From: a virus
Virus record (IMG/VR): IMGVR_UViG_3300043172_000480
Location: 1-20,994 of that record
DNA: 20,994 bases
Direction: 5' to 3' (one strand)
In this document: positions 8,978-17,038 of the stretch, one piece after another
How positions within the stretch are numbered: position 1 is the stretch's first letter
Layout: each line of letters opens with the position of its first letter
The notes under the pieces: model-generated
Databases searched by the model: none
The model's input: the letters and a program-made list of their open reading frames with translations, nothing else
What the model was told of the DNA's origin: nothing
Position numbers and translations under genes: made by a program

Positions 8978-9403
8978 TTACCCTTCTTTAGCTAAATAAA
9001 CCATATTTACTGTTAACTCATTCTCACCGGTTATCTCTGGGAACTCCATCAATAAACCGTTAATTTTTACCGTTCCCTGCTGGATACCTGATTGATTATA
9101 AATATACCCAATCACCTGGTTAATTGATTCCTTTGGCATTGTCATTGTCGACCCTGCAGCCATCACAACCGGTGCACTTTTAAATTTTATTGATACTGCG
9201 GTAATGCCATTTACGGTACTGTAATCCAGAACCTTAGTCACTGCAGTGATACCGGACGTTACCGGTGCCTCGTTTTTTCTTCTGTAAAAGTTGTCAATAC
9301 TGAGCATTGTGGTCATTGACAAAAAGAAGTCATTCCACTCTTTTGCTATCCTGCCAGCCGCACCGAGCAACATGGCCTTTGTTGGTAATGGTGATAAATT
9401 CAT
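8978..9403 (-). CDS. Structural protein of unknown function at the tail-needle position
   Basis: This 141-residue protein sits between the gp10-like gene and the ejection genes, where P22 encodes the needle gp26 and the assembly factor gp14. Residues about 4-30 (SPLPTKAM, then AGRIAKEWNDFFLSM) resemble the N-terminal segment found in assorted phage virion proteins, where a proline-rich start leads into a 'W-x-x-F/Y' helix. The rest, about 45-141, is a series of short beta strands with Val, Ile and Thr, resembling a small beta-sandwich or C1q-like tip. I see no long coiled coil, so it is not a classical gp26 needle. The start ATG abuts the upstream stop and has GGAGG 8 bases upstream, so it is well translated. 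It could be a short needle replacement, a tail accessory protein or a head decoration protein. Confidence 0.7.
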   Translation of the reverse strand: MNLSPLPTKAMLLGAAGRIAKEWNDFFLSMTTMLSIDNFYRRKNEAPVTSGITAVTKVLDYSTVNGITAVSIKFKSAPVVMAAGSTMTMPKESINQVIGYIYNQSGIQQGTVKINGLLMEFPEITGENELTVNMVYLAKEG

Positions 9404-10849
9404 TTATAATACCTCCGCATATATTCCAAATATTTCAATTGGCACCCTGCCTGCATAGTAAAACTCTGGCACTATATCTCTGGCTTGGCCTATTCTCGGC
9501 CATTTCAACTGGCCCCTGTATACACCTTTTGCACCGATCTCCTGTGTATCATATGCTAAAAATGTTGCCGCTCCATCCTTACTAATTCTAAGCCTTATAG
9601 ATGGGTTTGTTTCCGGTACCGTTCCATTTGTTTCACCGGCACCCTTTTGTACATCCATCATTATCGCACCGATTCTGACTCTATCGGTACCACTAAAAAT
9701 ATGTTGCAATCTGAGCAGTCTGCCTATTGTTTTCCCGTTATCAGTTCCAAATGATCTTGAGTACTCATGCAGTTCATTGCTTGAGATATCTGCAATGTAC
9801 TGTTTATTATTAAAGAATATAGTATGACTGATTTTTTCTCTGCCCAGCTCTCCAGATGGCAGTAACACACCGCGTTCATGCCATTTGTGTCTATCAATAT
9901 CAAAAGCTATGGTTTTATTAAATGCTGGTATTGTCAGTATGTAGAACTTATTTCCACCATGTTGATCCTCGGCCCCAAAGCTATCGGTTAAAAAGGCCGC
10001 GTCCTGATTTCTGACTGTGATGTCATCAGTGCTGATCTCTCTCTCCCTGTACTCATCTATCCTGTAAACAGATCCAAACCCTACACGGCCACCACCTAAA
10101 AAGAATACCGATCCAGCAATCTCCTGGACTGATTCCGGTGCTCCGCATCCTATCTGTATAGTCGCTGTTCTGTTTCTTTCATACGGGAACGCTGGGTTCC
10201 CTGAGTTGTACCAAAATTCGATGTTTTCAGTTCCAAAAAATATGATATCATTACCGCGTCTTACTGCAGTAATAATTATATCAGCTGCTTTATCAGCGCG
10301 GCCTCTGTCTCCATTTGTACAATCTGCAGCATCAAAAGCATTGTTATTTGATATGTAAAAGAAGTCGGTACCATCAGCGCACCATATGAAATATGTATCA
10401 TCATATATCACTGTTCTGCAGGTTTTGGGGAATTGCGGATCTGATATTATCTCAAAGGCATTTGAACTGAGTGTTAAGAAATAACCCTCAGTTCCATCGA
10501 GTACATTTACAACCAGCTGGTTTGATGCAATTGTCACATACCCACTAAAAGTTTCAAGGGTTCCCAGTTTTGTAAATGTTCCAGATTGATCAATCTCAAA
10601 TAATCCATTACCATACACCATGAAAGTACGACCCTTTGCAGTCGTGTGCTTTCCTCGGCACCCACCACCTAAATCAGGGTTTGCCACTGCAAAAAGGTTT
10701 TTACCTGGCGTACTGTAAAGCACTCCCTGGGTTTTACCTTTTGAGCCTCTGGGTGTATGAGGGTATAGATTTACACACCGGTTTGCTGAGAACTGGAAGG
10801 CATCGGGATAATAAGAACCGAGTAAGTGATTGAGTTGCATCTGGGGCAT
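9404..10849 (-). CDS. Packaged-DNA stabilisation / tail accessory protein, P22 gp10-like
   Basis: This 481-residue protein is close to the 472 residues of P22 gp10. That protein joins gp4 below the portal, closes the filled head and helps anchor the tailspikes. The N-terminus (about 10-50: a YYPDAFQF stretch, then CVNLYPHTP and LYSTPGK) matches the gp10 plan, in which an early 'VNMxxxP' segment is followed by 'SFPGI'. The body is a run of beta strands with regularly spaced Gly and aromatic residues, as in a beta-propeller-like fold (for example FFGTENIEFWYNSGN near 205-220, then FFLGGGRVGFGSVY). The C-terminus (LKWPRIGQARDIV) corresponds to the 'WKRVGRIRK' region of gp10. The gene lies between the gp4-like gene (2-base gap) and a gene directly abutting its stop. 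The position in the operon agrees with the P22 order. Confidence 0.82.
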   Translation of the reverse strand: MPQMQLNHLLGSYYPDAFQFSANRCVNLYPHTPRGSKGKTQGVLYSTPGKNLFAVANPDLGGGCRGKHTTAKGRTFMVYGNGLFEIDQSGTFTKLGTLETFSGYVTIASNQLVVNVLDGTEGYFLTLSSNAFEIISDPQFPKTCRTVIYDDTYFIWCADGTDFFYISNNNAFDAADCTNGDRGRADKAADIIITAVRRGNDIIFFGTENIEFWYNSGNPAFPYERNRTATIQIGCGAPESVQEIAGSVFFLGGGRVGFGSVYRIDEYREREISTDDITVRNQDAAFLTDSFGAEDQHGGNKFYILTIPAFNKTIAFDIDRHKWHERGVLLPSGELGREKISHTIFFNNKQYIADISSNELHEYSRSFGTDNGKTIGRLLRLQHIFSGTDRVRIGAIMMDVQKGAGETNGTVPETNPSIRLRISKDGAATFLAYDTQEIGAKGVYRGQLKWPRIGQARDIVPEFYYAGRVPIEIFGIYAEVL

Positions 10850-10851
10850 TA

Positions 10852-11583
10852 TTAGCCCCCACGGGTAGGGATGTAAGTTACAAATCCATCATACACCGGC
10901 CCTGGTGCCATATCGCTGTATATCCTTGAAGGTAGACCCTCTGGGCTGTTATTGATAATAGTCTGCTCTATCATTGCCAGATCAGTCACGTCCTCTGGTG
11001 CCATGTTTACACCATAGCTGGAAGCTGATTTTTTAGTCAGTTTTAATAAGAAATATTCTGCAAAGCCAGGAGGGAACTCAAGATAATCATTTGGGTTCAT
11101 GTACTCTGTAAATGTTGATTTGTAGGTAACATTTAGTTTATAGCTGCTGCTGGATGGTGCAGGGTACAGGAAAATCTCACCATCGGTGAATCCTGGGTTA
11201 TAAAAGTATTTTGTTGGTATGCTTTGATTTGTTGATTTGAGTGAGTATTTGCTGTACTCTTTTTGGCTCATGAATGTTACCGGATAGGTTACATCATCAT
11301 TACCAATCTCTACATTTACCGCTGTTATGGCAATTGGTCTATCTAGAGGATCAGGTAAAGAGCTGGGGCCAATTAAATACTTTGGCTCTCCAGCTATTAG
11401 AGGTATAGTTTTGGTTACATATGAGAAACAGCCGCTCAATTGATCAGCGTTTAAACTATCAACAACAAAAAGCAAAGTTGTCATTCCATCACTGATAGCT
11501 TTAGCATTCGGAGTTTCTTGTTCCCCGATCACATTCAGCTTTAAGAGGGCATTGCGGATGTATTGAGCGCCTGTTAATTTCAT
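10852..11583 (-). CDS. Head-completion / tail adaptor protein, P22 gp4-like
   Basis: This 243-residue protein lies directly before the gp10-like gene. P22 gp4 has the same position and attaches to the portal after packaging as the first tail adaptor ring. The N-terminal helices (AQYIRNALLKLNVIGEQETPN, then DGMTTLLFVVDSLNAD) fit the 'helix, short loop, helix ending in WxxxG or equivalent' plan common to gp4-type and gp6-type connector adaptors. The middle (about 85-165) is beta-rich with FLYPAP, a phrase typical of these adaptors. The C-terminal third is helical (EYFLLKLTKKSASSYG). P22 gp4 is 166 residues, so this copy has extra sequence in the beta region and C-terminus. P22 gp4 has been reported to have muramidase activity; I do not see clear catalytic residues here. 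AAAGG lies about 6 bases before the ATG. Confidence 0.75.
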   Translation of the reverse strand: MKLTGAQYIRNALLKLNVIGEQETPNAKAISDGMTTLLFVVDSLNADQLSGCFSYVTKTIPLIAGEPKYLIGPSSLPDPLDRPIAITAVNVEIGNDDVTYPVTFMSQKEYSKYSLKSTNQSIPTKYFYNPGFTDGEIFLYPAPSSSSYKLNVTYKSTFTEYMNPNDYLEFPPGFAEYFLLKLTKKSASSYGVNMAPEDVTDLAMIEQTIINNSPEGLPSRIYSDMAPGPVYDGFVTYIPTRGG

Positions 11584-11592
11584 ATATTACCT

Positions 11593-12258
11593 TTATTCTG
11601 CTGTTTCTGCTGCTGCCAGTATCTCAGCTGGTGTCAGTTCTTTTTCTGGTTCATCACCTTTGGAATCATCACCTTTGGGTTCATCACCTTTGGGTTCATC
11701 ACCTTTGGGTTCATCGCCTTTGGGTTCATCACCTTTGGGTTCATCGCCTTTGGGTTCATCACCTTTGGAATTTGCCGGTGCTTTTGGCTTTGTTTTTGGC
11801 TTTGTTTTTGGCTTTGCCTTTGGCTTTGCCGGTTCAATTCTGCCTTGCTTCACATCATCGAGCATTTTATAGGCCGCCTTAAGATCTGATTGAGCGCCTG
11901 CCAGATTTAGAGCTGCTGCATTTGTTTCTTTTTCATCAGATGCATCAGATACATCCTGGTGAGCTTTTACAACCGCTGCCTTTGCCTTTGCAACTGCATC
12001 AATCTCGATCTGAAATTGTACCGGTACTCTCTTCGCTGCTGCTTTTTTGCCCAGGGGAGTTACTACACCACCGTTGACAATCTTTTCAGTTGCTTTGATA
12101 GCCATTGCAATTTTTAAGCGCTCAGGCTTCTCAATGTCATCAGCTGGTTTGGTGAGATTAAATACTTTTACAACCTGACTTAACTGCTGCTCATTTTTCA
12201 CTAGTGTATAGTGTCCAGTTGCAGAGTGCAGAAAACACGGTGTTATAAATTTTTTCAT
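11593..12258 (-). CDS. Protein of unknown function with basic and acidic tandem repeats
   Basis: The ATG at 12258 (MKKFITPC) is preceded by AAGG about 6 bases upstream and gives 221 residues. A GTG farther upstream at 12288 lies inside a hairpin and is rejected as the start. Residues 1-75 form a small basic domain. Residues about 88-140 form an Ala/Lys/Asp-rich helix. Residues about 144-161 are four KPKA/KPKT tetrads. Residues about 166-204 are eight pentads of the type GDEPK (two degenerate), and a short acidic helix ends the protein. The function is unknown. The gene lies between coat and gp4, a place where phages often put capsid accessory, decoration or head-fibre proteins, so a virion role is an inference. 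The neighbouring positive and negative low-complexity tracts suggest a flexible, possibly self-interacting or DNA- or capsid-binding tail. Confidence 0.78.
   Translation of the reverse strand: MKKFITPCFLHSATGHYTLVKNEQQLSQVVKVFNLTKPADDIEKPERLKIAMAIKATEKIVNGGVVTPLGKKAAAKRVPVQFQIEIDAVAKAKAAVVKAHQDVSDASDEKETNAAALNLAGAQSDLKAAYKMLDDVKQGRIEPAKPKAKPKTKPKTKPKAPANSKGDEPKGDEPKGDEPKGDEPKGDEPKGDEPKGDDSKGDEPEKELTPAEILAAAETAE
11648..11767 (-). repeat. Eight tandem 15-bp units encoding GDEPK-type pentads
   Basis: Eight head-to-tail 15-bp units, plus-strand form GGTTCATCACCTTTG, lie fully in frame within the gene at 11593-12258. Two copies carry GCC in place of ACC, a synonymous change. The unit at 11663 begins GAA, and this gives the DDSK pentad. 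The near-identity at DNA level, including third positions, suggests recent expansion by slippage or unequal exchange rather than old repeats kept only by protein selection. Copy number is a likely hotspot for strain variation. Confidence 0.95.
11783..11830 (-). repeat. Four tandem 12-bp units encoding Lys-Pro repeats
   Basis: Four 12-bp units of TTTGGCTTTG followed by TT or CC (plus-strand form) encode the KPKT/KPKA tetrads just before the acidic pentads of the same protein. The first two units end in TT and the last two in CC, so the array looks like two pairwise duplications. Confidence 0.9.
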
Positions 12259-12275
12259 GTGTGCCTTGATTTGTA

Positions 12276-12302
12276 TTAAGCGGCCCACTGTGAGCCGCTT
12301 AA
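12276..12302 (-). terminator. Stem-loop just after the coat gene
   Basis: A 12-bp stem around a 3-base loop (arms TTAAGCGGC... and ...GCCGCTTAA, with one G-U pair in the minus-strand transcript) begins 22 bases beyond the coat stop codon. There is no long U run after the stem, only TTAATAC, so termination would be partial at best. Strong hairpins after highly expressed coat genes can also protect the mRNA 3' end. The structure is clear; its function is inferred. Confidence 0.5.
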
Positions 12303-12323
12303 GATTTAGTTAATGGTTAACTA

Positions 12324-13589
12324 TTAAAGAGCACCATTAATACGAGTTGCGTGAGGTGTCCAGTATGCACCGAGACCGTGAGCCATATCAAAACGAGTGA
12401 TTGCAGTCATTGTGTCAATGTCTCCATCAGTTGTGCATTTCATTCTAATCTTAGACTCTTCATCATAGATCTGAGCTTCCTGGCCTGAGTTCTTTTGGTA
12501 GATGTTACCGAGTGCGGTACAACCCCAAAGGAATGCATGTTTATGGAGTGCAATGTTCTGCATTGAAACCTCATCACTTGCACCATCAAAAGTCACCGCA
12601 CCGCCCACAAGTGGCAATTGAGAGATATTTTGAAAAGAGTTTGTTTGAAGTGCTTCAAATTTCTCCAAAAATGTTACAACCATATCACCTGATCCATCAG
12701 CTACACCATCAATAGACTCAACAACAAAACCCTGCTGCTCCCAGCGGTTCTCATAAGTGAGTGGATTAACACGGTTTACATCTTCAAAATAGAGAATCTG
12801 ACCTTCTGTCAAATCATCACCAGGTGTAAAACCTGTAAGGGTCATTGATGTTTCGCCCTCAAGTGGAGCCACTGCAATAGTGATAGTCCCAGAGAATGTA
12901 CCATTCACCTGTACAGCAAGTCTGTCAGTCTCCCAGAATGTGAAATTCTGAGTTTTTCTGATCATACCATCTCTGTACTGCTTTGTTACTTCATCAGTCG
13001 GGTTAAAGAAACCACTTACAGCGGTTGTGTACTCAGTTACACCGTTATCACTTATGATACAGTGTCGATCACCTTTCTGAGCCTCGTATTTGTTCAGCTG
13101 AGCTTTAGCCTGGCCAAAGATACCAGCGTCACTCAGAGCGGAACCAAAGGTGCCAACAGAGTTGCTGATAGCATTTTTCATTAATGGAAGTAATTTCCCA
13201 TCAACCAGAGCACCCATTGTCTCCATTGCAGGTTTCATATACAAATCTGAGAACATTTTGAGGTTTTCTTTGCTGACAACTACATCATCAGAAAGCTCCA
13301 AAATATTCAATTCAACGTCAACACCAGCAATCTCAACTCTAGCCAGTGGAGCCTTACGCTCTACAATTGCCTCGCTTGTTCTTGTCAGTGAGTTTCTACC
13401 GCGAAAGCGGATAGGTTTAACAAATTCCATAGTATCACCGGCTTTTGTAGCCTCAAATACACGGGTTTGTCCTTTGGTTTTCTGATCCTCTGTTCTATCG
13501 CACACATTCGGTGCAATAGTTTTAGACTGAATCAGTCTTACAGCTTCCTTGGAGACTGCACTAAATTTCTGAATTTCATTAGTTCCCAT
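12324..13589 (-). CDS. Major capsid (coat) protein, P22 gp5-like
   Basis: This 421-residue protein is close to the 430 of P22 gp5 and forms the icosahedral shell with an HK97-type fold. The N-terminal 60 residues are an N-arm. The segment around residues 60-85 (TMEFVKPIRFRGRN) and the following extended stretch (VDVELNILELSDDVVVSKENL) fit the E-loop and the start of the spine. Residues about 95-160 are helical (spine helix and P-domain). The part near 215-330 is a beta-rich insertion with TGFTPGDDLTEGQILYFEDV, matching the place of the P22 I-domain. The C-terminus (DMAHGLGAYWTPHATRINGA) parallels the P22 end, which reads 'RIALWYGVNATRPEAIGV'. The ATG has AAAGGGA 6 bases upstream and follows the scaffold gene by 18 bases. 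Similarity is by layout and landmarks rather than strong identity. Confidence 0.87.
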   Translation of the reverse strand: MGTNEIQKFSAVSKEAVRLIQSKTIAPNVCDRTEDQKTKGQTRVFEATKAGDTMEFVKPIRFRGRNSLTRTSEAIVERKAPLARVEIAGVDVELNILELSDDVVVSKENLKMFSDLYMKPAMETMGALVDGKLLPLMKNAISNSVGTFGSALSDAGIFGQAKAQLNKYEAQKGDRHCIISDNGVTEYTTAVSGFFNPTDEVTKQYRDGMIRKTQNFTFWETDRLAVQVNGTFSGTITIAVAPLEGETSMTLTGFTPGDDLTEGQILYFEDVNRVNPLTYENRWEQQGFVVESIDGVADGSGDMVVTFLEKFEALQTNSFQNISQLPLVGGAVTFDGASDEVSMQNIALHKHAFLWGCTALGNIYQKNSGQEAQIYDEESKIRMKCTTDGDIDTMTAITRFDMAHGLGAYWTPHATRINGAL

Positions 13590-13607
13590 GATATTCCCTT
13601 TATACGT

Positions 13608-14612
13608 TTATGAGTTCATTTCTTTTTCATAGTCAACATTGCTCATCTCTAAAAGTGATGATACACCGACTTTTACACTTCTATTACCGTTACTTCTGCG
13701 CTTTTGCCCTTTTGGCTTTTTATTCTTAGACACCTTCGCGCCTCCGACATTTCTCTCAAGTGATGCAAACGATTGAGCCAGCTGGACACCGGTTTGATTT
13801 TTAAGCGCAAGGGCTAGCTCTGGATTGAGAGCTAACTTATGCAAAATCTTAACACCGTGTTTACTGTTCACAATATGTGCATCAACCTCAGGGCCAACAG
13901 AGTCAATGATTACTGAGTTTGCTAAATAAGCATTTTTGAAACCTTCATTTTTATCCATCTCGGCCTTTGCATTAATGCGAAAGGTCATCTTATCAACATC
14001 AGTGTATGCGCTTGGGTTCACCTTTGCTGCATTCATCTGAGTAATTGCTGGATTTACATTTGCCGGTACTTGTTGCTTTATTAGTGTATCATAGGTCGTT
14101 AACGCTGCTAAATACTCTGCGTATGTTCCATAGTTTGTCTCGCTTGGCTCAGCAATTATTTGTCCATTTACTATGAGCGGTTGTGGTACCGCTCCTGGTA
14201 ATTGCTGGTTTTGATTCAATGGTGCTGCAGGTGTTGCCTGGGCTTGAAAGCCCTGACTTTTTTCATGCGTTAATTGGTCTATAATTGATTTTTGTCTTTT
14301 TAACTCGTCAGCATATCCTTTGAATCGACGCTCTGTACGGTTTTTACTTTTTTCTTTTTTCTTTGCAACCTTATCAGCCGCTTGATCAACCTCATTCACT
14401 TCATCCGGTTTATCACCTTCATCCGATTCATCGCCTTCATCTAGCTCATCACCTTCACCTGGTTCATCGCCTTCATCTAGCTCATCACCTTCATCTGGTT
14501 CATCGCCTTCATCATTCTCATCATTATCGATGGTTGTATTTTCCTCAATAGATTCTGAGTCATCTAACATGTCATCAAAACTATCGGGTACATTTGTATT
14601 AATCTGTGTCAT
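13608..14612 (-). CDS. Scaffolding protein, P22 gp8-like
   Basis: This 334-residue, highly charged protein lies between portal and coat as in P22 (gp8 is 303 residues), and would direct procapsid assembly and then leave. Residues about 15-75 are extremely acidic and contain tandem DEGDE(P/L/S) hexads. Residues 80-125 switch to a basic helical segment (KVAKKKEKSKNRTERRFKG). The middle is Gln/Pro/Ala-rich and probably flexible. The last 45 residues are again basic (KVSKNKKPKGQKRR) and end in a short helix, the place where gp8 carries its coat-binding helix-turn-helix. This mixture of disordered, charged and helical parts is typical of scaffolds. The ATG is preceded by AAGGA about 9 bases upstream. 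The assignment rests on position, length and charge pattern. Confidence 0.8.
   Translation of the reverse strand: MTQINTNVPDSFDDMLDDSESIEENTTIDNDENDEGDEPDEGDELDEGDEPGEGDELDEGDESDEGDKPDEVNEVDQAADKVAKKKEKSKNRTERRFKGYADELKRQKSIIDQLTHEKSQGFQAQATPAAPLNQNQQLPGAVPQPLIVNGQIIAEPSETNYGTYAEYLAALTTYDTLIKQQVPANVNPAITQMNAAKVNPSAYTDVDKMTFRINAKAEMDKNEGFKNAYLANSVIIDSVGPEVDAHIVNSKHGVKILHKLALNPELALALKNQTGVQLAQSFASLERNVGGAKVSKNKKPKGQKRRSNGNRSVKVGVSSLLEMSNVDYEKEMNS
14404..14519 (-). repeat. Acidic hexad repeat with a 36-bp higher-order period
   Basis: Roughly six or seven 18-bp units encode DEGDE(P/L/S/K) hexads in the scaffold gene. Units alternate, so a 36-bp period is visible with copies beginning at 14427, 14463 and 14499. 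The first two full 36-mers differ by a single base, which indicates recent duplication. Confidence 0.85.
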
Positions 14613-14648
14613 TCGGTTAATCCTTCTTTACTCGCATTTTACCGCGGT

Positions 14649-16877
14649 TTATGATTGTGGTTGCATACTTTCTAGCTGGGTGGATATGCCTTCCATCCCT
14701 GCCGATACTTTACCCATGGTGGCTGTCATTGCAGCCATTTGGGTAAATAAGATTTCATTGAGAGCGGCCTGGCTTTTCATATCCTGCAGCTCTACTGTAT
14801 TTTGATTCTTGAGTACTGTGTTTTTGGTTGCAGTGGAATTATCCATGTTTGCCAATCTCAGAGCTCTATCTGTTTTTAAATTCTCAACTTTGATGGCTCG
14901 ATCAGTTTTTTCCTGCTCTGTTTTGACCTCAGTCATTACGAGTTCACGTAAACCATCATTTTCCTGGGTAATCTTCTGCATTTTACTCTCTAGCTGCTGC
15001 ATCATCTGCTGCATCATCTCAGGGCTTTTCTCTTCACCATTATCATAGAGCTCAGGGCCTATCTGCTTTTTCAGTACAGAGGAGATCTCGTTTGCATTTT
15101 TCCAGTCACTACCATCAACGGCAAAAGGTGCAATGGTTGCAGCCAGCTGGGGAGGGAGTGCACCCATGAGTGCAAATAATCCAGCATTTTCCTCTTTTCT
15201 CTGAGTCGCAAAAGCTGGCCCTGTATCAGGGTAAACATGTATTTTCAGATCTGCAATGTTGATCCCACCATCGGCATTGATACGCTCGATAGATTCTTTT
15301 CCATCCTCACCGAGTATTCTGACCATGCGCTCCATCTCATAATATACCGGTATAACCTCGGTAAGGATCTTAGCCTCAACATGTAGAGAATAGATCCGAG
15401 CATCATAAAAAGGCTCTGCAGTGTCCATGCTCTCATTGGATCTGGCAATTACAGCGGCACCGCTTTTAGAGTTTTGCCCATCTTCTGCACCGAGTGCACC
15501 AGGCTGAATACCACTAGTATCATCTTTATCTTTTGCAAGTGTCTGCATACCCATCAACCAACCATCTGGAACCTTTGCCCCTGATATTGGTGTCGGAGGA
15601 GCGCCATCAATGAGCTCCCCTGTTTTTTTGTTATAGATATTATTGAAAGGTAGATGACTAAATTTGTCCTTGTGAGAGTTTGCCCAAAATCCAACCAGGC
15701 CGGCAAATTTCTCCTTTGCCCCCATCCATTTGGTTTTTGGTGATGTGCTCACCTCCTCTGCCATGCTTGAGAGAAAATAATCATAAGCCTGATCTAGATC
15801 TTTATTCCATCTGATACAACTGGCATGTTTGTCCTGATTTGCAGGTCTATAGTCCTCACCGAGCATGGTAACAATCGGTATAGTTTGACCTCCCCACTTC
15901 TGCTTTTCAGTGATTATCTTATCACCAGATACCTCCCAGTAAGACACAACTGGGATATCAATATCTCTCTCATTGGTGATTCTGTTATCATTTCCCTCAT
16001 CTTCAATTACTTGCATGAGGTCTCTGTAAAGGGCTTTATCTTTTGATTTCCTGATTACAATCTCAGTGCCAAAGGTAGGGTTTGGGAGTTCCTGGCCATC
16101 CTCTTTAATGGTCTCCCTCCAGTCAATTGCGGCAACTAGCCGATCTTCTTCAAATTCTCTCTCATAGTGGCGATAACATAAAACAGAATCATCATCAACA
16201 GTGATATGATCATCATGATAGATACTCTTTGGTTTGATGCCCAGGTCGTCACCTTCAATCTTTTTGTAATCCTCTTTGCTCATCTCAAAGTAAAAACCAC
16301 CATACATGGCATCTGACCTATCCAGCTCGATGGCATCAGCATCATATACCAGGTGAGCCCATGATTTTATTGGCCGTTGTTTGATTTCTAGATTAAATCC
16401 GTATTCGCCACTTTGACTATCATCAAAATCAACATCAATGTAGTACCCACCCTGGCCCGTTGATAACATTTGACCAAATGCTTTGTTTTTCACAAATTGG
16501 GCCATTGAATTCCGGTCGATATAGTTTCCCATACCCTGCAGTATTCGTGCAATGTCCTTATCTTTATTTTCAACAGCATGAAATTTAAGAGTAGCTTCTC
16601 TCTTTTTCCAGAATTTCTCAATCTTACGTTTTTTGATAGGCGCATCATTCTTAATGATATTTACTCGGTCTTTGCGCTCTTTGTTGATTTTCGGGCTGAA
16701 ATGGTCACCGCCAATGTGCTTCTCACAATCCCTGGCCTCATTTCTTTGCTCAGAGGTTTTATCCATGCAGGATTTTAAGATTTTATCTATCCGGTCGAGC
16801 GTTTTTTGATCTTTCTGTTCTTCGCTTAAACCTGTGTCGTCATCATCGTCAATATCGGTGTCGTAATCGTAAGCCAT
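14649..16877 (-). CDS. Portal protein, P22 gp1-like
   Basis: This 742-residue protein (P22 gp1 is 725) forms the dodecameric channel through which TerL pumps DNA and on which tail factors assemble. The start is the ATG at 16877 (MAYDYD), with AGAGGG about 7 bases upstream. A TTG seven codons earlier also lies in frame but has no good ribosome site. The N-terminus is very acidic. Residues about 60-130 carry the basic helix-rich part (KFWKKREATLKFHAVENKD) seen in gp1-type portals, and the middle is mixed alpha/beta. The last 140 residues contain long Gln/Glu/Lys-rich helices (MMQQMMQQLESKMQKI) expected for the barrel that extends into the capsid in P22. The gene is separated from TerL by a 182-bp leader with inverted repeats and followed 36 bases later by the scaffold gene. 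Confidence 0.87.
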   Translation of the reverse strand: MAYDYDTDIDDDDDTGLSEEQKDQKTLDRIDKILKSCMDKTSEQRNEARDCEKHIGGDHFSPKINKERKDRVNIIKNDAPIKKRKIEKFWKKREATLKFHAVENKDKDIARILQGMGNYIDRNSMAQFVKNKAFGQMLSTGQGGYYIDVDFDDSQSGEYGFNLEIKQRPIKSWAHLVYDADAIELDRSDAMYGGFYFEMSKEDYKKIEGDDLGIKPKSIYHDDHITVDDDSVLCYRHYEREFEEDRLVAAIDWRETIKEDGQELPNPTFGTEIVIRKSKDKALYRDLMQVIEDEGNDNRITNERDIDIPVVSYWEVSGDKIITEKQKWGGQTIPIVTMLGEDYRPANQDKHASCIRWNKDLDQAYDYFLSSMAEEVSTSPKTKWMGAKEKFAGLVGFWANSHKDKFSHLPFNNIYNKKTGELIDGAPPTPISGAKVPDGWLMGMQTLAKDKDDTSGIQPGALGAEDGQNSKSGAAVIARSNESMDTAEPFYDARIYSLHVEAKILTEVIPVYYEMERMVRILGEDGKESIERINADGGINIADLKIHVYPDTGPAFATQRKEENAGLFALMGALPPQLAATIAPFAVDGSDWKNANEISSVLKKQIGPELYDNGEEKSPEMMQQMMQQLESKMQKITQENDGLRELVMTEVKTEQEKTDRAIKVENLKTDRALRLANMDNSTATKNTVLKNQNTVELQDMKSQAALNEILFTQMAAMTATMGKVSAGMEGISTQLESMQPQS

Positions 16878-16944
16878 CAATGTCCCTCTTTTTCTCAAAG
16901 CTATCCTATCTTAATTTATTTGTGTATAGGTTTTTTACATTCTT

Positions 16945-16961
16945 TTCTTACATGGTAAGAA
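16945..16961. promoter_or_regulatory. Perfect 17-bp inverted repeat upstream of the portal gene
   Basis: TTCTTAC-ATG-GTAAGAA is a perfect 7-bp inverted repeat around a 3-bp spacer, 67 bases before the portal start in the AT-rich terminase-portal gap. It has the size and symmetry of a dimeric repressor or activator operator. A TATACA element is just downstream on the minus strand (near 16925-16932), but I see no good -35 at the right distance. It could instead form a small RNA hairpin. The repeat itself is certain; its function is not. Confidence 0.4.
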
Positions 16962-17038
16962 TAAGAGCGTTTAAGTAGTGCACAGATGTATATATTGATT
17001 GTTATTTGTTTTGATATTAAACGGGTTATGATGGCTTA

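Noticed and set aside
11648-11767. CRISPR-like periodic repeats
   Set aside because: The units are 15 bp with no spacers, lie in frame inside a gene and encode a regular pentapeptide.
11631-11882. Plus-strand and second-frame open frames rich in HHLWVHHLW or MNPK repeats
   Set aside because: They are out-of-frame readings of the 15-bp tandem repeat. The real frame is the one with a good ribosome site and a non-repetitive N-terminal domain.
12258-12288. GTG start at 12288 for the repeat protein
   Set aside because: The GTG is inside the stem-loop after the coat gene. The ATG at 12258 has its own AAGG site and a typical N-terminus.
16875-16898. TTG start at 16898 for the portal gene
   Set aside because: The in-frame ATG seven codons later has AGAGGG at proper spacing; the TTG has nothing similar.
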